Assembly: GCA_049644345.1 (NCBI GenBank)
Contig: JBARRS010000220.1
Coordinates: forward strand, 1 to 6,187
Source of the DNA: JBARRS01 sp049644345
GTDB taxonomy: Bacteria > Actinomycetota > Thermoleophilia > Gaiellales > Gaiellaceae
Reading direction: 5' to 3'
DNA length: 6,187 bases
Shown: positions 1 through 5,111 of the stretch, one piece after another
How the letters are laid out: each line of letters begins with the position of its first letter
How positions within the stretch are numbered: the first letter of the stretch is position 1
Made by a program: the position numbers and the translations under genes
Notes under the pieces: model-generated
The model's database searches: none
Seen by the model: the letters and a program-made list of their open reading frames with translations, nothing else
What the model was told of the DNA's origin: nothing

Positions 1-2
1 CT

Positions 3-1331
3 TCATTCGGTCAAGTCCCAAGTCTCGAGGCTCTCGCGCAGCTCCTTCATGAACTGCGCGGCGTAGGCGCCGTCGACGAGGCGATGGTCGTACGAGAGGC
101 AGAGGTTCATCATCGGCCTGATCGCGATCACGTCCTCGCCCCGGTCGTCCTGGACGACGACCGCACGCTTGACGAGTGCCTCGACGTCGAGGATCGCCAC
201 CTGCGGCTGGCTGATGATCGGCGTGCCGATGATCGCTCCCCAGCCGCCGGGGTTCGTGATCGTGAACGAGCCGCCCTGGACGTCGTCCGGGGTCAGCCGT
301 TTGTTCCTCGCGCGGTCGGCGATGTCGGCGATCGCCTTCGCGAGCCCGAGCAGGTTCAAGCCCTCGGCGTTCTTGATGACCGGCACGATCAACCCCTTGC
401 CGCCCTCGAGCGCGACCGCGATTCCGAGGTTGACGTACTGCTTCGTCACGATCTGGTCGCCTCGGAGCTCGCCGTTCACCCACGGCCAGTTCTTGATCGC
501 CTCAATCGTCGCCCGTGCGACGAACGCGAGGTACGTCGGATTGACCCCATAGCTCTTCTGGTACTCCGGCTTCAGCTTGTTGCGGATTGCGACCACCTTC
601 GACATGTCGACCTCGAAGACGGTCGTGACGTGGGCCGAGGTGTCGAGCGAGCGGCGCATGTGCTCTGCGATGCCGCGCCGCATCGCATTCACAGGCTCGA
701 GGATCTCGCCAGGCTGCGCCTCGCCGGGCTCGACCGGCTGGGCAGGTGCAGGTGGCGGTGCTGCCGGCGCCGGTGCGGGAGCCGGCGCCTCTGCTGGAGC
801 AGGAGCGCCACGCTCGATGAAGTCGAGGATGTCCTTCTTCGTCACACGGCCGCCGCGTCCCGTTCCCTCGACCTGGGCGAGGTCGACGCCGTGCTCGGAG
901 GCGATCCGCGCGACGACGGGTGAGACGAACGTCTTGCCGTCCGTGGCTCCGTCTCCCACAGGAGCGGGCGCCGGTTTCGCCTCCTCGACCTGCTCGGCTT
1001 CGGGCTCGGCAACCACCTCCGAGGTCGCAGGCTCGGGCACTTCCTCGGCAGGAGGAGGAGGCGCAGCGGCCTGTTCGGCCGGCGTGCCGCCGATCTGCGC
1101 GAGCTTCGTGCCGACCTCAACCGTCTCGCCCTCCTGGACGAGGATCTGCGTCAGCGTTCCGGCGGCCGGGCTCGGAACCTCCGTGTCGACCTTGTCGGTC
1201 GAGATCTCGAGCAGTGACTCGTCCGCCTCGACCTGGTCACCCTCCTGCTTCAGCCACTTGGTAATCGTTCCTTCGGAGACCGAGACGCCCATCTGGGGCA
1301 TCACGACGTCGACGGCGGTTTCGGTAGCCAT
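3..1331 (-). CDS. Dihydrolipoamide acyltransferase (E2) of a 2-oxoacid dehydrogenase complex
   Basis: E2 carries the acyl group from E1 on a swinging lipoyl arm and transfers it to CoA; it also forms the core of the cytoplasmic complex. The 442-residue product has the full E2 architecture. A lipoyl domain covers about residues 6-81, with the lipoylated lysine at K47 in the motif STDKV. An acidic Ala/Pro/Glu linker covers about 82-132. A peripheral subunit-binding domain covers about 135-174, with GTGRGGRVTKKD at 156-167. A second Ala/Pro linker runs to about 208, and the acyltransferase core covers about 210-440. The core ends in the active-site motif DHRLVDG, with H416 and D420 as the catalytic pair. 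The ATG at 1331 is chosen because a strong AGGAG lies 5 nt upstream and the lipoyl domain begins at once; upstream sequence in this frame is antisense-like noise inside E1 beta. It is the last of three genes, 8 nt after the E1 beta stop. Substrate (acetyl, branched-chain acyl or succinyl) is not resolved. Confidence 0.96.
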   Translation of the reverse strand: MATETAVDVVMPQMGVSVSEGTITKWLKQEGDQVEADESLLEISTDKVDTEVPSPAAGTLTQILVQEGETVEVGTKLAQIGGTPAEQAAAPPPPAEEVPEPATSEVVAEPEAEQVEEAKPAPAPVGDGATDGKTFVSPVVARIASEHGVDLAQVEGTGRGGRVTKKDILDFIERGAPAPAEAPAPAPAPAAPPPAPAQPVEPGEAQPGEILEPVNAMRRGIAEHMRRSLDTSAHVTTVFEVDMSKVVAIRNKLKPEYQKSYGVNPTYLAFVARATIEAIKNWPWVNGELRGDQIVTKQYVNLGIAVALEGGKGLIVPVIKNAEGLNLLGLAKAIADIADRARNKRLTPDDVQGGSFTITNPGGWGAIIGTPIISQPQVAILDVEALVKRAVVVQDDRGEDVIAIRPMMNLCLSYDHRLVDGAYAAQFMKELRESLETWDLTE

Positions 1332-1336
1332 GCGCT

Positions 1337-1341
1337 CTCCT
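1337..1341 (-). promoter_or_regulatory. Ribosome binding site of the E2 gene
   Basis: AGGAG lies 5 nt before the E2 ATG and overlaps the E1 beta stop codon, in the order TAG-GAG. This arrangement fits translational coupling between E1 beta and E2 and fixes the E2 start. Confidence 0.8.
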
Positions 1342-2317
1342 AGTACTCGGCGAGGTCCTTCAGCCCTGCGAGGACGTCCTGCACTTGCGGGACGAACGCC
1401 TTCTCGAGCACGGGCGAGAACGGAACGGGCGTGTCGGGCGCGGTGATCCGCTTGATCGGCGCGTCGAGCTGCTCGAACGCCTCTTCGGCGATCGTCGCGG
1501 CGATCTCGCCGCCGAAGCCGCCGGTGTGCGTGTCCTCGTGCAAGACGAGTACCTTGGAGGTCTTCTCGACGCTCGCCAGCACGGCCTGCTTGTCCCAGGG
1601 CACGAGCGTGCGCAGGTCGAGGATCTCGACCGAGAACCCGTTCTCGGATTCGAGCTGCTGTGCGGCCTCGTCGGCCGTGTAGACCATTGCGCCCCAGGTG
1701 ACGACGGTGACATCCTCGCCCTCGCGGTGCACGCGGGCCTTGCCCAGGGGAGTTGCGTACCGCTCGTCCGGCACTTCGCCCTTGACGCGGCGGTAGAGGT
1801 GCTTGTGCTCGAAGTAGAGACAGGGGTTCGGGTCCTCGATCGCACTGACGATCAAGCCCTTCGCGTCCTCCGGCGTCGCGGGGCAGATCACCTTCAGCCC
1901 TGGGATATGAGCGAACGAGCTCTCGGGGTTCTGCGAGTGGAACGGTCCCCCGGAGAAGCCGCCGCCGGAGGGGAGCCGGACGGTAATCGGGACCGGCGTG
2001 CCGGCGCGCCAGCGCTGCTTGGCGGCGACGGTGACGAGCTGGTCCCATGCGCAGGAGATGAAATCCGCGAATTGCATCTCCGCGACCGGGCGCATGCCCA
2101 TGATCGCCGCACCTGTGCAGCCGCCGACGATCGCAGTCTCCGAGAGCGGCGCGTCGATAACGCGCCAGGGACCGAACTCCTCCTGGAACCCGAGCGTGAC
2201 TTTGAAGGCGCCGCCGTAGACGCCGACGTCCTCGCCGATCACGAACACGCGCTTGTCGCGGCGCATCTCCTCGCGGAGGCCGTCCGAGATCGCCTGGAGA
2301 TAGGTCTTCTCAGCCAG
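1340..2317 (-). CDS. 2-oxoacid dehydrogenase E1 component, beta subunit (start codon non-standard or uncertain)
   Basis: The beta subunit pairs with E1 alpha as an alpha2beta2 thiamine-diphosphate decarboxylase that reductively acylates the lipoyl arm of E2. Visible landmarks include GEDVGVYGG near the N terminus, then DAPLSE with the cofactor-activating glutamate at about residue 60. AEMQFADF, the glycine-rich SGGGFSGGPFHSQ loop, HIPGLKV, and the C-terminal transketolase-type domain with LVLHEDTHTGGFGGE follow. The first ATG in frame (2266) would give only 308 residues and remove the conserved helix AEKTYLQAISDGLREE. Homology therefore extends upstream to just after the E1 alpha stop, but no ATG, GTG or TTG exists there. 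I place the start at CTG 2317 (325 residues, the usual family length), with GTGAGG 4 nt upstream; ACG 2320 is an alternative. The frame is continuous with E1 alpha except for one TGA. The product is firmly recognised; the start is not. Confidence 0.93.
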   Translation of the reverse strand: MAEKTYLQAISDGLREEMRRDKRVFVIGEDVGVYGGAFKVTLGFQEEFGPWRVIDAPLSETAIVGGCTGAAIMGMRPVAEMQFADFISCAWDQLVTVAAKQRWRAGTPVPITVRLPSGGGFSGGPFHSQNPESSFAHIPGLKVICPATPEDAKGLIVSAIEDPNPCLYFEHKHLYRRVKGEVPDERYATPLGKARVHREGEDVTVVTWGAMVYTADEAAQQLESENGFSVEILDLRTLVPWDKQAVLASVEKTSKVLVLHEDTHTGGFGGEIAATIAEEAFEQLDAPIKRITAPDTPVPFSPVLEKAFVPQVQDVLAGLKDLAEY

Positions 2318-2323
2318 CGTGCC

Positions 2324-3370
2324 TCACTTGTGATGCGGCGTGTCGAGGTCCTCGGGCGTCGCGAACACGCCCTGGGCCAGCTGGGACGGATCGGGGAGCG
2401 GTGACTCCTCGGCCCGCTGGAGCGCGTCGTTCAAGAGCTTCTTGACCCCGGCGGAGATCTCGTCCTCCTCGTCGTCCGACATGTCCGCGTGCTCTCGTAG
2501 CCAGGTGCGGAAGCGCTCGATCGGGTCGTTGCGCGCCCATTCCTCGAACATCTCCTTGGGTACGTAGGAGGCGTCGTCATGGACGGCGTGGCCCTCCATC
2601 CGGAGGGTCAGGCACTCGATCAGCGTCGGGCCGCCTCCACCGCGCGCCTTCTCGAGCGCGCGCTTCGCTTCCCGGTAGACGGCGAGGACGTCGGTGCCGT
2701 CGACGACGATTCCTTCGAAGCCGTAGGCCTCGGCGCGATCGGCGACGTGCTCCGTCGCGTACTCGAGATGCGTCGGCGTCGAGTAGGCCCATTGGTTGTT
2801 GTCGCAGATGAACACGACCGGCAGCGTGCGGACGCCGGCGAAGTTCATACCCTCGTGGCAGTCGCCGCGCGCGGAGGCGCCCTCGCCGAACCAGGCGACG
2901 GCGACGCGCTTCTCCTCCCGGATTCGGAACGCGAGCGCGCAGCCGACCGCGACCGGGAGCATCGCCGGCAAATGGCTGACCATCGCGATCAGGCCGAGGT
3001 TCGAGTCGGCCATGTGGACGTTGCCGTCTCTGCCGTGGGTCGGCCCGTCGATTCGGCCCATGTACTGCGCGAAGATCCGCCAAGGCTCGACCCCTCGCGT
3101 GACGTGAACGCCCATGTCGCGGTGCAGCGGCGTCCCCACGTCCTCCGGGCCCATCGCGGTCGCCACCCCCACCGCCGCGGCCTCGTTCCCGCGCCCGGTG
3201 TAGAACGAGCCCGGGATCTTTCCCTGCTTGTAGAGGATGTGCCCGCGCTCCTCGATCCCGCGTGTCACCAGCATGTTGCGGTAGACGCCGAGCAGGTCCT
3301 CGCGGTCGAGACCCGCCTCTTTGACCTCCTTCAGCGAGCCGACCGGCTCGGCTTCACGGGCGATCGCCAT
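2324..3370 (-). CDS. 2-oxoacid dehydrogenase E1 component, alpha subunit
   Basis: This subunit binds thiamine diphosphate and Mg and, with E1 beta, decarboxylates a 2-oxoacid. In the 348-residue form, the substrate-channel region has GRGNEAAAVG (59-68) and HRDMG (83-87). The thiamine-diphosphate motif runs from GEG at 162-164 to NN at 191-192, followed by QWAYSTP. GHAVHDDASY in the C-terminal third is the mobile loop that contacts E2 and the active site. GEG in place of the commoner GDG, the STPT segment and VDGTDVLAVY resemble branched-chain 2-oxoacid dehydrogenases, but FICDNNQW is also PDH-like, so substrate stays open. Two starts are possible. ATG 3370 has no Shine-Dalgarno but lies 8 nt behind a TAGAGT hexamer, which suits a leaderless mRNA. 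ATG 3409 would add 13 Arg-rich residues and has GGAGGAGG directly against it. I prefer 3370. It is the first gene of the operon. Confidence 0.95.
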   Translation of the reverse strand: MAIAREAEPVGSLKEVKEAGLDREDLLGVYRNMLVTRGIEERGHILYKQGKIPGSFYTGRGNEAAAVGVATAMGPEDVGTPLHRDMGVHVTRGVEPWRIFAQYMGRIDGPTHGRDGNVHMADSNLGLIAMVSHLPAMLPVAVGCALAFRIREEKRVAVAWFGEGASARGDCHEGMNFAGVRTLPVVFICDNNQWAYSTPTHLEYATEHVADRAEAYGFEGIVVDGTDVLAVYREAKRALEKARGGGGPTLIECLTLRMEGHAVHDDASYVPKEMFEEWARNDPIERFRTWLREHADMSDDEEDEISAGVKKLLNDALQRAEESPLPDPSQLAQGVFATPEDLDTPHHK

Positions 3371-3378
3371 GCCGCCGA

Positions 3379-3384
3379 ACTCTA
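3379..3384 (-). promoter_or_regulatory. Candidate -10 element for the E1 alpha-E1 beta-E2 operon (leaderless)
   Basis: On the minus strand TAGAGT is followed by 8 nt and then the ATG at 3370. Spacing fits a transcript starting at or near the A of the ATG. I see no good -35 hexamer at the expected distance, as is common for actinobacterial promoters. If translation really starts at 3409, this site would be inside the gene and the call is wrong. Confidence 0.35.
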
Positions 3385-3491
3385 GCGACCGCGTCCGGCG
3401 GGAGCGCATCCTCCTCCGGTGTCAGACGCGCGCGCGAAAGTGTGTCGCGCATTCCACAAAAGCCTCGCGTCCAGCGGAAACGCCCCCAACA

Positions 3492-3508
3492 ACGGTGTCG
3501 GACACCGT
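3492..3508. repeat. Perfect 17-bp palindrome in the divergent promoter region; possible operator
   Basis: Two 8-bp arms, ACGGTGTC and GACACCGT, flank a single G. The centre is at 3500, about 46 bp upstream of the zinc-ribbon start codon and about 130 bp upstream of the E1 alpha start. The arms match perfectly and the position is intergenic, which suits a dimeric regulator. No regulator gene is in the window. It could equally be one copy of a short palindrome dispersed through this genome; that cannot be told from one copy. Confidence 0.45.
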
Positions 3509-3533
3509 CACGGAAGTGTGACGTGGTCCCGGC

Positions 3534-3539
3534 TAGAGT
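3534..3539 (+). promoter_or_regulatory. Candidate -10 element for the zinc-ribbon gene (leaderless)
   Basis: TAGAGT is followed by 6 nt and then the GTG at 3546, the typical geometry of an actinobacterial leaderless promoter. The gene has no Shine-Dalgarno sequence, which agrees. The -35 region is not recognisable. The same hexamer stands before E1 alpha on the other strand. Confidence 0.45.
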
Positions 3540-3545
3540 GGCTAC

Positions 3546-3821
3546 GTGGGAAAGGCGGCCGACTGGCTTCGCGAGGAGCGCCGGAAGACTCTCGGCGACT
3601 GGGTTGCGTTCTGTCTCCGCTGCGGCTTCGCGCAGCGGTACTTCGAGCAGTCCGAGGGCGAGTTGCCGAGCGCGTGCCCGCAGTGCGCCGGCGAGCTGAG
3701 GTCGCGCTGCACAAGTTGCGGGGCTCGATTCAGCTCGGTCTTCGCGGTCGAATGCGAGCAGTGCGGCGCAGCGCTCCGGGACGCCGAGCAGTTCGGCGTA
3801 CCGATCCGGCGCCGCCGCTAA
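3546..3821 (+). CDS. Small double zinc-ribbon protein of unknown function
   Basis: The product has 91 residues. An N-terminal basic, helix-like stretch contains WLREERRKTLGDW (7-19). Four CxxC pairs follow, at C23/C26, C44/C47, C55/C58 and C70/C73. They pair naturally as two four-cysteine zinc ribbons, about 20-50 and 52-76, separated by an acidic loop. The tail ends in RRRR. No signal peptide or membrane segment is visible, so it should be cytoplasmic. Start is GTG 3546, supported by the adjacent -10-like hexamer and the lack of any Shine-Dalgarno. The coding potential is convincing because all eight cysteines are regularly spaced and the gene fills the space exactly up to the ASCH gene. Its stop overlaps the convergent ASCH stop by 4 bp. 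I do not recognise a named family. Zinc ribbons often bind nucleic acids or proteins, but no function can be assigned. Confidence 0.8.
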   Translation: MGKAADWLREERRKTLGDWVAFCLRCGFAQRYFEQSEGELPSACPQCAGELRSRCTSCGARFSSVFAVECEQCGAALRDAEQFGVPIRRRR

Positions 3822-4165
3822 GCCTTGATCGCCGAGAAGCGAATCACGGTCACCGTCTCCTCCGGCGAGATCTCGCGGTTGTAGAGCTGCCCGAGAAAGA
3901 CCGCGAAGTCCTCGGTGCGGCGAATCTCCGGGTTGTCGTGCTCGATCTCGCGGGGCGAGAGCTCGTCCAGCGTCTTGACGTCGACCTTATCGATCACGGC
4001 GTCGAAGACCTTCTCGCGCAGGCTGAACCGTGATCCGACCAGGACCTGCACCACCATCCCCTTCTTGTACTTCCCGGACTTGTCCCCAAGGCGGATGGTC
4101 GCCGTCTTGCGGCGGCTGCGGAGCTGGTCGGCGGCACTCGGGCCGTAGAAGTTGAGGGCGTACAT
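3818..4165 (-). CDS. ASCH-domain protein
   Basis: The product has 115 residues, about the length of a single ASCH domain, a small beta-barrel related to PUA that is thought to bind RNA or modified nucleosides. The N-terminal MYALNFYGP and the basic segment RRKTATIRLGDKSGKYKKG (18-36) match the family's conserved basic K-x-x-T-x-R type motif. The middle, with VDVKTLDELSPREIEHDN, and the final strand ETVTVIRFSAI complete the fold. The family assignment is by pattern recognition only. The gene starts at ATG 4165, 29 nt after the Nudix stop on the same strand, with only a weak AGG upstream, so the two are probably one transcript. Its TAG stop overlaps the TAA of the convergent zinc-ribbon gene, leaving no room for a terminator between them. 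Substrate or RNA target is unknown. Confidence 0.75.
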   Translation of the reverse strand: MYALNFYGPSAADQLRSRRKTATIRLGDKSGKYKKGMVVQVLVGSRFSLREKVFDAVIDKVDVKTLDELSPREIEHDNPEIRRTEDFAVFLGQLYNREISPEETVTVIRFSAIKA

Positions 4166-4194
4166 GACCTAGGAATCCCGCGAGAGCGCGCAGA

Positions 4195-4635
4195 TCATAG
4201 AGCGTGGTCGCCAAGGGAAGCCAGCGCTCTTTCAGCCATCTCGCGCTCGCCTTTATACGAGAGCAGTCGAGGCGCCTCTTCGAGAGGCAGCCATCGCACC
4301 TCGGCCACCTCGTGCGCGGTCTCGGGCGCCAGCTCGCCGAGCCTGCCGCGTGAGTATCGAAGCAGGAAGAAGCTGACGACCTTGAAGACCCGCTCGCCGC
4401 GCCACGTGTAGACGTATCTGACGTCGCCGACCTTCTGGACGAGCCGGCCCTCGACGCCGGTCTCCTCCGCGACCTCGCGCAGCGCTGTCTCCTCCGGACG
4501 CTCGCCGCGCGCGATCAGCCCTTTCGGCAGCGCCCACACACCCGGCTTCTTCCCGGCCGGCCGGATCGCCGCGAGCGCCCAGCGGCCGCGAAGACGCCTG
4601 ACGAGCACCCCCCCGGCCGAGAATTCCCGCTTCAC
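4195..4635 (-). CDS. Nudix hydrolase (MutT / Ap4A-hydrolase-like)
   Basis: Nudix enzymes cleave a nucleoside diphosphate linked to another group, using Mg held by glutamates. The complete Nudix box lies at residues 39-61 of this 146-residue protein: G39, E45, then REVAEETGV at 53-61 with metal-binding E54, E57 and E58. The start KREFSAGGVLVRR, the LPKG just before the box, the YVYTW strand, and VRWLPLEEAPRLLSY near the end resemble bacterial proteins annotated as diadenosine polyphosphate or MutT-type hydrolases. The exact substrate cannot be read from sequence. Start is GTG 4635; no Shine-Dalgarno precedes it, and a -10-like TACAAA lies 7 nt upstream, so the message may be leaderless. It is the promoter-proximal gene ahead of the ASCH gene and diverges from groES. 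Confidence 0.92.
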   Translation of the reverse strand: MKREFSAGGVLVRRLRGRWALAAIRPAGKKPGVWALPKGLIARGERPEETALREVAEETGVEGRLVQKVGDVRYVYTWRGERVFKVVSFFLLRYSRGRLGELAPETAHEVAEVRWLPLEEAPRLLSYKGEREMAERALASLGDHAL

Positions 4636-4642
4636 GCGCTCG

Positions 4643-4648
4643 TTTGTA
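4643..4648 (-). promoter_or_regulatory. Weak candidate -10 element for the Nudix gene
   Basis: TACAAA on the minus strand lies 7 nt before the GTG at 4635. It matches four of six positions of the -10 consensus, and there is no convincing -35. The absence of a Shine-Dalgarno before the GTG is the main support. Confidence 0.25.
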
Positions 4649-4677
4649 ACACAGACCGGGCGCGCGCCTGCCCGAAG

Positions 4678-4707
4678 TTGCCGAACCCGCTCCAGAACCG
4701 TTAAACT
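4678..4707 (+). promoter_or_regulatory. groESL promoter (sigma70/SigA type)
   Basis: A -35-like TTGCCG at 4678-4683 and a -10-like TAAACT at 4702-4707 are separated by 18 nt. Transcription would start at about 4713-4716, right at the left arm of the CIRCE element. A housekeeping promoter overlapping its operator in this way is the known design for HrcA-repressed chaperonin operons. Confidence 0.7.
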
Positions 4708-4710
4708 ACC

Positions 4711-4737
4711 CCGGCACTCTCGTAGCGAGAGTGCCAG
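4711..4737 (+). promoter_or_regulatory. CIRCE operator (HrcA binding site)
   Basis: Nine-base arms CCGGCACTC and GAGTGCCAG flank a 9-bp spacer, against the CIRCE consensus TTAGCACTC-N9-GAGTGCTAA. The core GCACTC-N9-GAGTGC is exact; the outer bases differ from consensus, and one outer pair is mismatched. The spacer begins TCG and ends CGA, so the inverted repeat continues inward, giving 10-bp arms (4713-4722 and 4726-4735) with a 3-nt loop. HrcA is known to bind CIRCE and repress groESL until heat stress depletes free GroEL. The hrcA gene is not in this window. Confidence 0.95.
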
Positions 4738-4755
4738 ACAGTGTCACAAACACGC

Positions 4756-4762
4756 AAGGAGG
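4756..4762 (+). promoter_or_regulatory. Ribosome binding site of groES
   Basis: AAGGAGG lies 7 nt before the groES ATG, a near-ideal Shine-Dalgarno. It contrasts with the small genes upstream, which lack one. Confidence 0.85.
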
Positions 4763-4769
4763 CGCTTGA

Positions 4770-5087
4770 ATGGATCTTCAGCCGTTGGGCGACCGCCTGA
4801 TCGTCGAGGTCCTCGAGGAAGAGGACCAGACGACGAGCGGGATCGTCCTTCCCGATACGGCGAAGGAGAAGCCCCAGCGGGGGCGCATCCTCGCCGTCGG
4901 CCCGGGCGGCCGCAACGACAAAGGCGAGCTCGTCCCGATGGACGTCGCCGAGGGCGACGAGATCATCTTTTCCAAGTACGGCGGCACCGAGGTCAAGCTC
5001 GGCACCGACGAGTACCTGATCCTGCGCGAGACCGATGTGCTCGCGAAGGTCGTCGGCACGCGTGAGCTCGCCGGCGCCAAGGCCTAG
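4770..5087 (+). CDS. groES: Co-chaperonin GroES (Hsp10)
   Basis: GroES forms the heptameric lid that closes the GroEL chamber during ATP-driven protein folding in the cytoplasm. The 105-residue product begins with the family signature LQPLGDRLIVEVLEEE. The mobile loop at about 17-35 carries the GroEL-contacting tripeptide I25-V26-L27. The roof region follows (AVGPGGRNDKGELVPMDVAEGDEIIFSKYGG), and then the closing strand EYLILRETDVLAKV. At 105 residues it is slightly longer than the 97 of E. coli GroES because of a short tail, GTRELAGAKA. The ATG at 4770 is fixed by the strong Shine-Dalgarno. The gene is followed by two tandem stops (TAG TAA) and then groEL after 24 nt, and both are under the CIRCE-controlled promoter. 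Confidence 0.98.
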   Translation: MDLQPLGDRLIVEVLEEEDQTTSGIVLPDTAKEKPQRGRILAVGPGGRNDKGELVPMDVAEGDEIIFSKYGGTEVKLGTDEYLILRETDVLAKVVGTRELAGAKA

Positions 5088-5096
5088 TAACCAGAC

Positions 5097-5101
5097 GGAG
5101 G
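5097..5101 (+). promoter_or_regulatory. Ribosome binding site of groEL
   Basis: GGAGG lies 10 nt before the groEL ATG in the short groES-groEL gap. It supports independent initiation of groEL within the bicistronic message. Confidence 0.7.
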
Positions 5102-5111
5102 AACGCAACAC

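Noticed and set aside
727..800. GC-rich Ala/Pro repeat in E2 as a DNA repeat or CRISPR-like array
   Set aside because: It encodes the flexible linker between the subunit-binding domain and the catalytic core; there are no regular repeat-spacer units.
84..1446. Long plus-strand open frames opposite the E2 and E1 beta genes
   Set aside because: Both are antisense shadows of strongly recognised E2/E1 beta coding sequence, with low-complexity Ala/Gly/Arg/Asp-rich translations.
1332..2048. In-frame upstream extension of E2 giving a longer protein
   Set aside because: The extra 239 residues are Arg-rich out-of-frame translation of E1 beta. The lipoyl domain and a good Shine-Dalgarno mark ATG 1331 as the start.
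2324..2326. TGA recoded as a sense codon (alternative genetic code or selenocysteine) at the E1 alpha/E1 beta junction
   Set aside because: Tryptophan is encoded by TGG, and TGA ends E2 and the Nudix gene normally. E1 alpha already has its full family length, and I see no SECIS-like structure downstream. Occasional readthrough remains possible and is noted under findings.
2579..3385. Plus-strand open frame opposite E1 alpha
   Set aside because: Arg/Asp/Val-rich translation with no motif; it is explained by codon bias of the E1 alpha gene on the other strand.
3432..3450. Inverted repeat GCGCGA/TCGCGC with a 7-nt loop upstream of E1 alpha
   Set aside because: Six-base arms made of alternating G and C are expected by chance in GC-rich DNA; there is no T-run or promoter relation.
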